Source: JBOFSQ01 sp051651625
Lineage (GTDB): Bacteria; Planctomycetota; Planctomycetia; Pirellulales; Thermoguttaceae
NCBI GenBank assembly: GCA_051651625.1
Contig: JBOFSQ010000102.1
Coordinates: forward strand, 1-64,000
Direction of reading: 5' to 3'
Length of the DNA: 64,000 nt
Positions 26,101 through 35,044 of the stretch are shown here, one piece after another; the stretch's first letter is position 1; each line of letters starts with the position of its first letter. Below the pieces are notes generated by a model, which was given only the letters and a program-made list of their open reading frames with translations, was not told the DNA's origin and ran no database searches. The position numbers and the translations under genes were made by a program.

Positions 26101-27987
26101 TCGATAGACAGTATCTGTTTGCAAGATGTGATCAATGCCGTAAACGATGCTGGGATCGGTTACACCGCGACGCCATCGTTTGCTCGCAATGCACAAATGG
26201 ATACGCTCACAGAGCTTTTTGGTGCAGTAACTGTTGGCCCGCCGCTTGTAAAGTCTGCACTTTTCGGTTTGAACGACGAGTTCACAACCATTGGCAACAC
26301 TGGCGATTCTGGTGGTCACAAAGGTCAAGTGACTGTTTGGATGGCCGCAGGCGAAGATGTCAATGCCGCAGTTCGTCACATCACACGCGACAATTTCGTC
26401 GGTTCGATTTTCAATGCACAGACGTATACGCCGGTTACATCTGGGGTTGGTGGGAATGCTGGTTTTATTAATTATGTCAGTAACGACCGCATCGTCACGC
26501 AGGGCGGGCAGCTCGATCCGGGGACGATCATTGTCAATCTGGCGACGGACAAGTCTGGGAATCCGAGTACAACAGCGAAGCAGTTTTCGACTTGGTGGCA
26601 GACGTTGCCGGAGAACGTGCGATCTGGTATCAGCGTGAGTGTCCTCAGGCAGCCCGGCGAAAACTTGGACAACATCTGCGACGACGACACCGCTGGTCAA
26701 GGAATCCTTCAGCCGACGTTTGCACTCGACGAATGCGACAAAGAGATTAACCGCGACATCAGCTTTGTTGGTTGGTACGACGACTGCGAGAAACCTTATG
26801 CGTTCAAGGCTGACTTCGCCAAGGGAACGATGACCAGTCAAGCGGGTGCGGCCGCATCGTACACGCTCATAGCCCGCAAGCCGGGACCGGCCTACAATGA
26901 CTACTCGATTCGTTATATCAATGATGATACGCTCACCGGAAAGTTTGCCGACAACGTCCCCGCTGGAAAGCTGGACGAGTGCGGAAATATGGTCTATCCG
27001 GCATATATGCTGAAAGATGGTCTCTATCTCGAACTCAATGAAAAGACGAAAGAGATCACGATTTACATGAAGAATACGGTAACAACCGCGAGCGACATCA
27101 AGCAGCTTATCGAGAACGATCCACACACAAAGTCGATCTTCAAAGTGGATTTGACAGACGGTAAGGGGACGGGGGCTGTTTTGCTCTCCGACGATACTCT
27201 CAAGACGGTGAACGGTTCGTATCCGCCGGGTTACTACGATGGGGCGAAGTTGTTGTTTGGTGCGGATGCGGCGAACTACAATTTGATGTTCCGTTCGGAA
27301 GGGTATGGAAGTGATCAGTTTGTCGATGTACAGGGATTGATTCTGAACGGCACTGGGAGCGTCTTCACGCTCAAAGATGCCAAAGGCGCGGTTACGGAGC
27401 GCGGTTATGGCGAGGACGTTATCGCTCGCATTAACGGAGCGAAGGCGACGGCGCACGGTCAGAACGTCTCGCTCAACACGCCGTCATTGAGTCTAACGTT
27501 TACCGTTGGCGACCACGTTGAGTCTGGCGATTCGATGAACTTCCAGATTCTCGGCGGCGGTGCGACGTTCCAAATTGGGCCGCGCGTCGTGACGAGCCAG
27601 CAGATTTCGATTGCGTTCCGCAACCTAAACACTGTCAACCTCGGTGGGGCGTCGGGGCGTCTCTACGAACTGCGCGAAGGGAACGACGCCGACCTCTTCA
27701 CCGACACATTCCGAGGTTATCGCATCATCGAAGAGGCGATTGTAGACATCACCACGATGCGCGGAGCACTAGGAAGTTTGCAGAAGACAACGCTCGATAC
27801 AAACATCAACGTCCTCAACGACACACTCGAAGCGATCATGACCGCTGAAAGTGTTGTCCGCGACACCGACTTCGCCGAAGAGACCGCAAACATGACCCGT
27901 GCGCAAGTTTTGGCGCAGGCGAACATTCAAGCGTTGGGAATTGCCAACCAGTTGCCGAACTACGTTTTGCGGCTACTTGGTGGTTGA
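23119..27987 (+). CDS. giant flagellin (1,622 residues)
   Basis: The first 165 residues are a classical flagellin D0/D1 domain (LSTGLKINSGADDPAGLISSE, NTERANGMIATADSALNEV), and the last 95 are the matching C-terminal helices (EAIMTAESVVRDTDFAEETANM to NYVLRLLGG). Between them lie about 1,350 residues of surface domain. It has recurring beta modules with the pattern A-x-x-x-G-x-x-(Y/F)-N, for example KQPGAQFNNTKI, KKKGGEYDNVQF and RKPGPAYNDYSI, and about nine Cys, unusual for flagellin. Ordinary flagellins have 250-600 residues. The start is GTG with AAGGAG eight bases upstream. It probably forms a thick or decorated filament; a hook-associated role is less likely. Confidence 0.9.
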   Translation: MTRIMTNVPSLTGQKFLNRNMASLQQSLTRLSTGLKINSGADDPAGLISSEILRSEITGIKTAIKNTERANGMIATADSALNEVSKLLNDIRGLVTEAANTGGMSNDMIAANQLQVNASLDAIDRIAASTSFMGGNLLDGTLDFQTRGIDRKGLQAMNVRQVAFPDNGKPIDVAVDVVAKAEQAKLYYNAAATADKINLSWGGNRGFQMQPFEKGTSVQQIADVINKMTNSTGVVAEVGSDAMAGRIYVSNVGAGNDMIIESGTKGANAGCVDVKFLEGTSEGIRVEYVESPGAGEPAKVYVYLQTEAWKSAQAGCGSITTGYSNGTTKDTALDFTAVIQGAQYNNTKINIVDGLLTYAGFNDPAINESTVANGVVSKYFDTAVAAKAVIGDVNGLNPFKDAGGVDLAGYVTLEAKQPGAQFNNTKIQFVATTAQSILKDRNAVAQYDAASSTYTVYVDQTRTNAGAVTFDDIQKAVKDEGTFSLSFGGAMMATSVFGIANTVVGLGNVIGNTNNSGGDAGTLFVYAATAGSAGQYLGATMPQMLPTAFVKATPPAGPGTLEVNNFPRTTAIDKFSLTLVDGGPSGPRPPVVKFDPATGELKVSVRSDNGVGTNTPTTYAELETALAQFQDPSIGIGQNTFVLNTGAVGTIAAGHMSKSGFSWGDAGIPVAWGTVAVPGAFRIVPTTADQIRKTFDLNDPASHGSETAAALFNVALSIDNNGSGYVFSQTFTGDKAMNGGVTGGKVISTGNDVVTALNNSLYWNSVMCPELLDRLYRDNAGGVFYDRTSPPPVVTRLAAGQHGLTAVSAFSEVAYYGSPYDGTGLQFLGGTNSPNIRFVKGLPGSSLSIDTTTLAPKVDYAQAVLSGVNPNSSLVVTAKKKGGEYDNVQFVFRQAPTVMNYAVKPPVPAVPLSPAEGWVEYDGGSTFAAAQCMLTDNRTGVVPMEPTFILTANDRGDINNNVAIRMNTNKTQDEPVLVKFNKITNTVDITLGMLSIDSICLQDVINAVNDAGIGYTATPSFARNAQMDTLTELFGAVTVGPPLVKSALFGLNDEFTTIGNTGDSGGHKGQVTVWMAAGEDVNAAVRHITRDNFVGSIFNAQTYTPVTSGVGGNAGFINYVSNDRIVTQGGQLDPGTIIVNLATDKSGNPSTTAKQFSTWWQTLPENVRSGISVSVLRQPGENLDNICDDDTAGQGILQPTFALDECDKEINRDISFVGWYDDCEKPYAFKADFAKGTMTSQAGAAASYTLIARKPGPAYNDYSIRYINDDTLTGKFADNVPAGKLDECGNMVYPAYMLKDGLYLELNEKTKEITIYMKNTVTTASDIKQLIENDPHTKSIFKVDLTDGKGTGAVLLSDDTLKTVNGSYPPGYYDGAKLLFGADAANYNLMFRSEGYGSDQFVDVQGLILNGTGSVFTLKDAKGAVTERGYGEDVIARINGAKATAHGQNVSLNTPSLSLTFTVGDHVESGDSMNFQILGGGATFQIGPRVVTSQQISIAFRNLNTVNLGGASGRLYELREGNDADLFTDTFRGYRIIEEAIVDITTMRGALGSLQKTTLDTNINVLNDTLEAIMTAESVVRDTDFAEETANMTRAQVLAQANIQALGIANQLPNYVLRLLGG

Positions 27988-28007
27988 GGACGGAGTGGTC
28001 AGTGGTT

Positions 28008-28047
28008 GGTGGTCAGTGGCCAGCAAATCCACTGGCCACTAACCACC
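28008..28047. repeat. hairpin between convergent flagellin and shikimate kinase genes
   Basis: A 16-bp stem with one mismatch (28008-28023 with 28032-28047, core AGTGGCCAG) sits in a run of degenerate GTCAGTGG/CCACTGAC repeats covering 27995-28085. The last codons of the shikimate kinase gene are within this run. It may end transcription from both sides, though no T-run follows. Confidence 0.6.
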
Positions 28048-28059
28048 AATCACTGATCA

Positions 28060-28584
28060 CTAACCACTAGTCACTGACCACACTTCCTCTGCAACATCGT
28101 CGAGACTTTTCTCGTCGGTGGTGATGGTGGTGTGTGCGGTTTCGGCGTAGAGTGGGTTGCGTTTTTTGAGAAGCGTTTCGATCTCGTCGCGTGCGGCGAG
28201 CGATGTTAGCGGTGGACGTGTTGTGGCAGAGTTGGGATCGCCCGTGATGCGTGCGAGAATCGTGTCGGGCGTGGCGGTTAACCAAACGACAACGCCTGCG
28301 GCACGCAACCGCTGGCGTGTTGCAGCACGGAGAATTGCGCCGCCACCCGTCGCCAAAACGCACGGCGAATTCAGCATACTGGCGATGACGTTTTCTTCAA
28401 TGTCACGAAACGCTTCTTCGCCTTCTTGTGCGAAGATGTCGGCGATAGATTTTTGCGCCGCTTTTGTGACGAGTACGTCACTATCGTACCACGGCAAGTC
28501 GAGACGTTCGGCGACGATGCGTGCAACCGACGTTTTCCCCGTCGCGCGATAACCGATTAGGATGAGCGAAGAAGTAGCAGACAT
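28060..28584 (-). CDS. aroK: shikimate kinase
   Basis: Phosphorylates shikimate in aromatic amino acid synthesis. The 174-residue protein has the P-loop GYRATGKTS (residues 11-19), the shikimate-binding DSD and FRDIE segments, the GGG motif in LATGGGAI, and the lid arginine in RPPLT. It starts directly after the purE stop codon, so the two are co-transcribed. The final residues (VWSVTSG) are encoded by repeat DNA, which suggests that the repeat replaced the original C-terminus. Confidence 0.92.
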   Translation of the reverse strand: MSATSSLILIGYRATGKTSVARIVAERLDLPWYDSDVLVTKAAQKSIADIFAQEGEEAFRDIEENVIASMLNSPCVLATGGGAILRAATRQRLRAAGVVVWLTATPDTILARITGDPNSATTRPPLTSLAARDEIETLLKKRNPLYAETAHTTITTDEKSLDDVAEEVWSVTSG

Positions 28585-29097
28585 TCAAAAATCTTTTGCA
28601 ATCGCAGCTTGCAGTTTGGCGTTCTTTTCGGTGACACGGTGGGACAGTTCTTTTTTGAATGCGTCGAGTCGCTGTTGAAGAGTTTCGTCACCGATGGCGA
28701 GAATCTGAACGGCGAGGATTCCTGCGTTGCGCGGGCCGCCTGAACCGGTGCCAACTGTCGCCACTGGAACATCTCCCGGCATCTGAACCGTCGAGAGAAG
28801 TGAATCGAGTCCGCCAGCAAGTTCCGTTGGTACGGGAATGCCAATGACCGGAAGCGTCGTGTGCGCCGCAACGACACCAGCAAGATGTGCCGCGCCTCCC
28901 GCCGCTGCAACAATAACGCAAATCCCACGCGAACGCGCCGACGATGCGTACTGCTGAACAACTTCCGGCGTCCGGTGCGCACTCATCACGTTCACCTCAA
29001 ACGCAACGCCAAAATCACGCAAAACCTCCGCAACCGCCTTAATCTTGGGCCAATCGCTGTCGCTACCCATCACAATCCCGACTCGTACTTTGTCCAA
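28585..29097 (-). CDS. purE: N5-carboxyaminoimidazole ribonucleotide mutase
   Basis: Acts in de novo purine synthesis, moving the carboxyl group of N5-CAIR. The 170 residues show the class I PurE signatures GSDSDWP, SAHRTP, AAAGGAAHLAGVVAAHT and LSTVQMPGDVPVATV. It is upstream of aroK with no gap. purK is not adjacent. Full length and intact. Confidence 0.93.
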   Translation of the reverse strand: MDKVRVGIVMGSDSDWPKIKAVAEVLRDFGVAFEVNVMSAHRTPEVVQQYASSARSRGICVIVAAAGGAAHLAGVVAAHTTLPVIGIPVPTELAGGLDSLLSTVQMPGDVPVATVGTGSGGPRNAGILAVQILAIGDETLQQRLDAFKKELSHRVTEKNAKLQAAIAKDF

Positions 29098-29138
29098 TTT
29101 TTGATCTCCTATTTGTGTTGACGTTCACACTACGTTTC

Positions 29139-29262
29139 GTCACCCCCGCGTACTCGGCGGGGGCCTAGAGAATACGGCACAAGCAGACGCGATAGCGTTG
29201 TTCACGCAAGCGAACCCCACAGAGTTAGCTCTGGATGCGCGCCGAGTACGCGGGCATGACGG
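29139..29262. repeat. inverted repeat element between purE and the sensor kinase
   Basis: The ends, CCGCGTACTCGGCG and CGCCGAGTACGCGG, are complementary and lie about 80 bases apart; GTCA and TGAC mark the outer edges. The inside encodes nothing. It is followed by an AACCGTGAACGG motif at 29266. Confidence 0.65.
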
Positions 29263-29292
29263 GATTAACCGTGAACGGCTACCAATTTGTTT

Positions 29293-31563
29293 TTACTGCG
29301 TTACTTTGATCCACTTGATTAACGTTTCGTAGAGTCGTTTCGGCTCGATTGGTTTTCGGATGTGGTCGTTCATTCCCGCGCTGATGCTGCTGTTGTAGTC
29401 GCTCTCCATTGCGTTGGCGGTGAGGGCCAAAATTGGGACGGTGCGAGCATTATGGATGTCGAGGTTGCGGATTTGCCGCGTCGCTTCAAGACCATCCATC
29501 TCTGGCATCTGCACATCCATCAGAATTAGATCGTACCTGTTAGACTTGACCGCCTCAACAGCCTCAATTCCGTTACCAACGATAGTCAACTCAACCCCTA
29601 ACGTTTTCAGCAGTTCCGCCGCAACGATTTGATTGACCTTGTTGTCTTCCGCGAGCAAAATTTTAGCACCGCGCAGCAGCGGTCGAGAGGACGTGTCGAT
29701 AGTGCCATCGCCGTGTTCCTGCGCTGAATTGCGTAACTTGATGGTGAAAATAAACGTTGAACCTTCTCCAAACTTGCTCTGAACCGTGACCTTTCCTCCC
29801 ATAAGTTCGACGAGGTTTTTGGAGATGACAAGCCCAAGCCCGGTCCCGCCATATTTTCTCGTCGTCGAACCGTCGGCTTGTGTAAATGCGTGGAACAAAC
29901 TTTCCAGTTGGACTGGTGTCATTCCGATACCGGTGTCGCGGACAGCAAACGTTAACTCAACCACTTCGTCTGTCACTTCACGATTGCACGCAACCGAAAT
30001 GACAATCTCCCCTTTCTGCGTGAACTTGGCGGCGTTGTTGACGAAATTGAGCAGCACTTGCCTAATCCGTAATGGGTCTCCAAGAAAACTTCGTGTCTCT
30101 AGTCCGTTGTATTCAACGCGGAGGCCAACACCTTTTTCTTGCGCTTTAACTCCAGCAATATCGACCACTTCTTGTAGCAGCCGCTTGAGCGAAAACGAAA
30201 TCTCTTCGAGTACAATTTTTCCTGCTTCAATCTTTGAAAAATCGAGAATGTCGTCAATGATACCGAGCAGATTTTTCGTTGCCGTCTGGGACTTCTCAAG
30301 ATAATCCCGCTGCTGATCGGTGAGGTTGGTACGCAAACACAAGTAGGTCATTCCGAGAATGGCGTTCATCGGCGTCCGAATCTCGTGACTCATGTTTGCC
30401 AAGAATCCACTCTTGGCGATGTTTGCCTGTTCGGCAGCCTCTTTCGCTTTGTGGAGTGCCGCCTGTTTCTGGCGTTCAGAACTCACAAAAAGATATATCG
30501 GGAACAAAAACAGCAGCAAGTCAATACCACCGATAAGCAGCATCGAATAAAAGTATCGTGCTGCCGTCTGTTCGGCAATATCCGCTGGAGTTATCGTGAT
30601 GATATACCAGTTGGTGTCGGGGATCGGAACACGACTAAAACCGATATAGTGCGGATGGTCGTCGATGGTGACAATGCGTACCCCGCTGTCGTCACCTCCG
30701 CGAAGTAGTGCAGCGATTTCAGTGTACCCCGCACCGAGGTCGCTCAGCTTGCGGTTTGCATCAAACTCGTAGTTGGGATGAGAGATGACGACTTGCTTGC
30801 CGTCAACGAGCATTGCGATTCCGTGCGAACCATCCGATGCACTCTTAACGACCTCTGTTACCGTCATCAGAAAAAAGTCGAAACCGACCACGCCGAGGGC
30901 TTGGCGGTTTCCGCTTTCGTCGGTACCGTACACCTTTTTGATGACGCTCACACACGGCGAGTTAAACTCGAAGTCCATGTAAGCATCGGAGAAGACGATC
31001 CCGTCTTTATCGCCTGTGGCGGCGACAGCCGGATACCAGTCTCGCTCTTTAGTGACCCACGGTTTTGGCTGCATTGTCTCATCCAAAATGTCGCGTGCGG
31101 AGAGACAGAAGTCACCATCAAAGCTGGCGAGCCACGACGGGGCGAGTGTCTTCATCACACCACTCTCATCGTGAACGTTGCTTTGCTCGATGTAAGCCTG
31201 ATCGATGGCAGAAAAGATGTCGCGTACGGCGTCGAGATTTTTGTTGATGTGTGCGTCGTGTGAGTTTTTGCACTCTTGCAAGTAGGCGTGAACCGGATTG
31301 TATTTGTCGAGCAAAAGAATCGAGTGGATGTTGCCACTGAAGAAGTGTGCAACCGCTTCACTGGCAACGCGACTGCGATAGACAATCTCATTACCGATAC
31401 TTCTCCGCATCAGATGATTGACGCGCAGCATCACCGCAAGATTGACAAAGACAATCATCAGAGCCACCAAACCAAACACGACAAATCGCGTCCGCCTCTG
31501 ACCAAAGAAGCCGTTTGCAACTTGTGTGCTGGTGGTGTGATTGCTGTGCGTGAATAATGACAT
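29293..31563 (-). CDS. hybrid sensor histidine kinase
   Basis: The start at 31563 (MSLFTHSN) avoids the upstream repeat and gives 756 residues. Order of domains: membrane segment (VVFGLVALMIVFVNLAVML), extracytoplasmic sensor of dCACHE type (about residues 60-335), second membrane segment (MLLIGGIDLLLFLFPIYLFV), dimerisation domain with the phosphorylated His in ANMSHEIRTPMNAILGM, ATPase domain with N, G1 and G2 boxes (NFVNNAAKF, RDTGIGM, KYGGTGLGL), and a receiver domain with Asp in LILMDVQMPEMDG. The signal and the output partner are not encoded nearby. A family C repeat ends 15 bases before the start. Confidence 0.9.
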   Translation of the reverse strand: MSLFTHSNHTTSTQVANGFFGQRRTRFVVFGLVALMIVFVNLAVMLRVNHLMRRSIGNEIVYRSRVASEAVAHFFSGNIHSILLLDKYNPVHAYLQECKNSHDAHINKNLDAVRDIFSAIDQAYIEQSNVHDESGVMKTLAPSWLASFDGDFCLSARDILDETMQPKPWVTKERDWYPAVAATGDKDGIVFSDAYMDFEFNSPCVSVIKKVYGTDESGNRQALGVVGFDFFLMTVTEVVKSASDGSHGIAMLVDGKQVVISHPNYEFDANRKLSDLGAGYTEIAALLRGGDDSGVRIVTIDDHPHYIGFSRVPIPDTNWYIITITPADIAEQTAARYFYSMLLIGGIDLLLFLFPIYLFVSSERQKQAALHKAKEAAEQANIAKSGFLANMSHEIRTPMNAILGMTYLCLRTNLTDQQRDYLEKSQTATKNLLGIIDDILDFSKIEAGKIVLEEISFSLKRLLQEVVDIAGVKAQEKGVGLRVEYNGLETRSFLGDPLRIRQVLLNFVNNAAKFTQKGEIVISVACNREVTDEVVELTFAVRDTGIGMTPVQLESLFHAFTQADGSTTRKYGGTGLGLVISKNLVELMGGKVTVQSKFGEGSTFIFTIKLRNSAQEHGDGTIDTSSRPLLRGAKILLAEDNKVNQIVAAELLKTLGVELTIVGNGIEAVEAVKSNRYDLILMDVQMPEMDGLEATRQIRNLDIHNARTVPILALTANAMESDYNSSISAGMNDHIRKPIEPKRLYETLIKWIKVTQ

Positions 31564-31577
31564 TGGGCAGCCTGTTT

Positions 31578-31680
31578 TATACTCAAGACGGTTTGAATTT
31601 CCCGTACCAAAACGGTAGCGGCCCATCGAGGCCGCAGTCTTGTGGTGGGCGAAGCCGACAAATTGACCCGTAACGGGTCT
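31578..31680 (-). repeat. dispersed repeat, family C, copy 1
   Basis: About 103 bases, read on the minus strand from AGACCCGTTACGGGTC to TTGAGTATA. Two further copies lie at 34172-34275 and 35045-35147. It contains several short hairpins (ACCCGT/ACGGGT; GCGGCC/GGGCCGC). Its AGACCCG end coincides with the argG stop codon. Confidence 0.85.
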
Positions 31681-32905
31681 AGTAGTTCCGCGGTCTCACA
31701 CGTCCTTGCACGCGCGACGGGAGGCCTTGGATACGCAAGAATCCGGTAGCGTCGGTTTGGTTGTAGGCGTCGTTCCCTTCCATCGTGGCGATACCTTCGT
31801 CGTAGAGCGAGTTGGCACTGCTTCTCGCCGCGACGAAAATGTTCCCCTTGTAGAGATCGAGTGTCACCTCACCGCTCACACACTTTTGCGACTCGCGGAT
31901 GAACGCGAGAAGTGCGTCAAACTTCGGATGATACCAGAAACCGTAATAGACCATCTCGGCAACTTCCGGCGCAAGCCTGTCGCGCAAATGCATGAGGTCG
32001 CGGTCGAGCGTTAACTGTTCGACGTAACGATGCGCGTCGTAGAGGATCGTCATTCCGGGTGCTTCGTAGACGCCGCGACTCTTCATCCCGACAAAACGAT
32101 TCTCAACCATGTCGATGATGCCGACGCCGTTGCGTCCACCGATTTCGTTGAGCTTTTTGACGATACCAAACGGCGAAAGTTTTTCACCATTGACCGTCAC
32201 CGGTACGCCCGATTCAAACGTGATTGTCACTCGTTCGCACTTGTCGGGGGCCTTCATCGGCGGTACGCACATCCCGAAATCGACAGTGTTCACGCCGGAC
32301 GTGTCCATTGATTCGAGAATCCCCGCTTCGTAACTGATGTGCAAACAATTTTCGTCGCTGCTGTACGGTTTGGCGAGCGACGCCTTCACTGGGATTTTTT
32401 TATCTTCGCAGTAACGTATCATCTCGCTGCGTCCGGGGAAGGCGGCGCGAAACTTTTCGAGTCGCCACGGTGCGATGATCTCGACACTCGGCTGAAGTGC
32501 CTCGGCGGCGAGTTGGAATCGACACTGGTCGTTCCCTTTTCCCGTCGCGCCGTGTGCGTAACATTCCGCACCGACTTCGCGTGCAACTTGCAAACATACT
32601 TTCGATATGAGCGGACGCGCTATCGACGTTCCGAGCAGATAAATGCCTTCGTACTTTGCCTGCCACTGCAAGACGGGGAACGCAAATTCGTGGCACAGTT
32701 CTTCTTGGGCATCGACGATCCGCGCCGATGCGGCCCCGATTTTCTTGGCCTTGTCGAGAATCGCTTGCCGGTCTTCACACGGCTGACCAAGATCGACGTA
32801 GACGCAGTGAACGTCGAGGCCTTCGTCCATAAGCCAACCCAAAATTACCGACGTATCAAGCCCACCCGAATATGCGAGGACACAACTTTTTTTCTGACGC
32901 GACAT
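31679..32905 (-). CDS. argG: argininosuccinate synthase
   Basis: Joins citrulline and aspartate with ATP use in arginine synthesis. The 408-residue protein starts MSRQKKSCVLAYSGGLDTSV, with the N-type PP-loop SGGLDTS and the later signatures HGATGKGNDQ and EIGGRNGVG. The ATG at 32905 follows AGGAGAAAG. The stop codon TAG is formed at the edge of the family C repeat. The gene is divergent from the glycosyltransferase. Confidence 0.94.
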   Translation of the reverse strand: MSRQKKSCVLAYSGGLDTSVILGWLMDEGLDVHCVYVDLGQPCEDRQAILDKAKKIGAASARIVDAQEELCHEFAFPVLQWQAKYEGIYLLGTSIARPLISKVCLQVAREVGAECYAHGATGKGNDQCRFQLAAEALQPSVEIIAPWRLEKFRAAFPGRSEMIRYCEDKKIPVKASLAKPYSSDENCLHISYEAGILESMDTSGVNTVDFGMCVPPMKAPDKCERVTITFESGVPVTVNGEKLSPFGIVKKLNEIGGRNGVGIIDMVENRFVGMKSRGVYEAPGMTILYDAHRYVEQLTLDRDLMHLRDRLAPEVAEMVYYGFWYHPKFDALLAFIRESQKCVSGEVTLDLYKGNIFVAARSSANSLYDEGIATMEGNDAYNQTDATGFLRIQGLPSRVQGRVRPRNY

Positions 32906-33093
32906 AAAACTTTCTCCTGACGATAGTGTTGCTGGGCCATTCCCAAGCGAAGTTAGCGTAAGTATATCGGTGAGGGCGACAGGCGGAAGGGAGACCGCGC
33001 AGCGGGATTGTCGGCGCAAACTTGACTGAAGCCGAATCGTACCTATAATCCCCGCTGGTTTTAGATTCACGCCCACCACCTCGGAGCGTCACG

Positions 33094-33843
33094 ATGGACA
33101 TCGACTACTCGATTGTCATTCCCGCTTACAACGAGGAACGTCTTCTCGGTGCGACGCTTAAATGCGTTGCAGACGCGATGCGCTCTGTCGCTGATGGACT
33201 TGCACCGCTAAACGGTGAAGTCATTGTCGTTGACAACAACTCCACCGACAACACCGCAGCGATAGCCGCCGAAGCTGGCACGCAGGTTGTCTTTGAACCT
33301 GTCAACAGAATTGCATCCGCACGCAACGCCGGTGGTCGGGCCGCGTGTGGAAGGTACATTCTCTTTCTCGATGCAGACACGCCTCTCACTGGCGACCTTC
33401 TCACCGCCGTTTTGCTGCGACTTGAGAGCGGCGAGTTTTACGGTGGCGGCGCACGGATCACGTTCGACACCAAAGTCCCACTATCTGCGGAGTTGTTCAC
33501 AAACGCTTGGGCGTGGTACTCGCGGACGTTCGGCGTAGCGGCAGGGTGCTTCGTCTACTGTCTGCGTGAAGCGTTCGACGATGTCGGCGGATTCCCGACC
33601 GAACTCTACGCAGGTGAAGAACTCTACTTTTGCAAGCGTCTCAAAAAATGGGGACGCCAGCGCGGACTGCGATTTTCATTCCTCGATGACCCTCCCGTTG
33701 TCACCTCCGCACGACGACTTCAGACGCAATCAATCGCGCAGCTACTAGTCGTGATGGTAACACTGGGACTTTTTCGTCCACTCTTGCGTTCGCGGTGGTT
33801 CTGCGGAATGTGGTACGGTGGACGTAGTAAACAAAAAGCGTAA
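33094..33843 (+). CDS. family 2 glycosyltransferase
   Basis: The 249 residues form a GT-A fold of the GT2 type: VIPAYNEERLL at the start, VDNNSTDNTAA, NAGGRAACGRYILFLDADTPL with the DAD metal site, and later GGFPTELYAGEELYFCKRL with the catalytic ED region. There is a short hydrophobic stretch near the C-terminus (AQLLVVMVTLGLF). It transfers a sugar from a nucleotide donor; the acceptor is unknown. No other glycan gene is adjacent. Confidence 0.85.
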   Translation: MDIDYSIVIPAYNEERLLGATLKCVADAMRSVADGLAPLNGEVIVVDNNSTDNTAAIAAEAGTQVVFEPVNRIASARNAGGRAACGRYILFLDADTPLTGDLLTAVLLRLESGEFYGGGARITFDTKVPLSAELFTNAWAWYSRTFGVAAGCFVYCLREAFDDVGGFPTELYAGEELYFCKRLKKWGRQRGLRFSFLDDPPVVTSARRLQTQSIAQLLVVMVTLGLFRPLLRSRWFCGMWYGGRSKQKA

Positions 33844-34160
33844 CGTTCACGGATTTTGCACTTACGAACAGTTCTTTTTTTGTACCTGTCAATTTTCGCA
33901 ACTGTACATTGTTTTTGGGGAGCCTCACACAAAGGCACGAAGGCACAAAGAAGAATTTTAACGCGGAAATCACGGAAGGACGGAAAGACGCGGAAGTTCA
34001 GCATTCCGCGTCTTCCGTTTTTCCGCGTTCTCTCTCCTCTTCGTGCCTTTGTGCCTTCGTGTGAACAAAAAAGAACTGCCAATCGACTACGCTACTTGCA
34101 AACCGTGAACGGTCATCGAAAAGCTTAAACTGCTGACAAATTGGAGAAACCTGTCACGGA
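33844..34160. repeat. decayed dispersed repeat block
   Basis: No gene. Contains AAGGCACGAAGGCACAAAG, a hairpin around CGCGGAAGTTCAGCATTCCGCG, and CTTCGTGCCTTTGTGCC, related to the blocks at 20949-21430 and 48170-48385. Two AACCGTGAACGG-type motifs lie at its ends (33843 and 34102). Confidence 0.65.
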
Positions 34161-34171
34161 GTGACCTCGTT

Positions 34172-34275
34172 AGACCCGTTACGGGTCAATTTGTAGGCTT
34201 CGACCTCCGTCGCGCCGCAGCCTCGATGGGCCGCTACCGTTTCGGTACGGGAAATTCAAGTCGTCTTGAGTATAT
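34172..34275 (+). repeat. dispersed repeat, family C, copy 2
   Basis: Same element as 31578-31680, plus orientation, ending 25 bases before the ATG of the gene at 34301. With copy 3 it forms an inverted pair around that gene. Confidence 0.85.
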
Positions 34276-34300
34276 CGTCTCTTTTTTCGAGGAGGTTCTC

Positions 34301-35026
34301 ATGGGTGCGAATCACAGTGTTGTTTTGTTGGAGGGCGATCACACGCAACGTCTTTCGGAGGTAATGTCTCTGTTCGGATTGGAAGTGACGCACTTCACCG
34401 ACCGCGCGAGCGGTCTGGCCGAAATTTGGGACCGTACAAACTGGCCGTGTAAAGGTAGGCCGCGCGAGTGCGTTCACAAAGCGGTGATTATGAGCGGCCC
34501 GTGGACCGCCGTTCTCGACCGCGAAATGTCGATGATTCTCAACGTTGCCGCGTGCGAAGAGTGTGCCAGCAAACTTGGCACAAGGATCATCGGGTACTTC
34601 GTTGAAGATGTCTCGCAGTCGGCGGGATTCTTTTTCTACGCCCCGCACAAAGTCCGTGCGATCAACATCCAGAACGACGAGATGATCGAAAACTTTGGCG
34701 ACGTTCTCCCCGAAGAGAAAGGGATTCCTTACGATCAACTTCTCGAAGACGGCGTAATCCGAATCGCGCGTCGTTTCGGATTCATCGACGCCGCCTTCGC
34801 CAACCCACGCGGGCACTCGTTAATCGTCGAAGTAATTGACCCGCATCGCAAAGCTGCTATCAAACAGCAACAGAAATCGTCCCAACGTGAAGACTATGGC
34901 GGCTCATCGGGGATTTACGTTGAGGCGTCGGGGCTGCACTCGCTTCGTCCCGATTCCAACAAACAGAAGGGCAAGAAACCCGCACCACCACCACAGCCCG
35001 ACAAACCGTGGTGGAAAGTTTGGTGA
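34301..35026 (+). CDS. hypothetical protein bracketed by inverted repeats
   Basis: GAGGAGG precedes the ATG at 34301, giving 241 residues. The first 120 residues alternate beta strands and helices (HSVVLLEGDHTQRLSEVMSLF, KAVIMSGPWTAVLDREM), which could be a receiver-like or Rossmann-type fold, but no phosphorylation site is clear. The rest has a helical part and a Lys/Pro-rich tail ending PWWKVW. I recognise no family. It is flanked by inverted copies of repeat family C, so it may have been moved as a unit. Confidence 0.6.
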   Translation: MGANHSVVLLEGDHTQRLSEVMSLFGLEVTHFTDRASGLAEIWDRTNWPCKGRPRECVHKAVIMSGPWTAVLDREMSMILNVAACEECASKLGTRIIGYFVEDVSQSAGFFFYAPHKVRAINIQNDEMIENFGDVLPEEKGIPYDQLLEDGVIRIARRFGFIDAAFANPRGHSLIVEVIDPHRKAAIKQQQKSSQREDYGGSSGIYVEASGLHSLRPDSNKQKGKKPAPPPQPDKPWWKVW

Positions 35027-35044
35027 TACCCCGCTCTGCAACTC

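Noticed and set aside
25222..27456. 744-residue open frame on the minus strand inside the giant flagellin gene
   Set aside because: It is exactly antisense to a clear flagellin gene, has no ribosome site and reads as Arg/Ile-rich noise. Host codon preference leaves the opposite frame open.
29139..29262. CRISPR-like or riboswitch-like structure between purE and the kinase
   Set aside because: It is a single inverted repeat with no spacers or tandem units and lies downstream of the kinase gene and upstream of purE without a conserved aptamer pattern.
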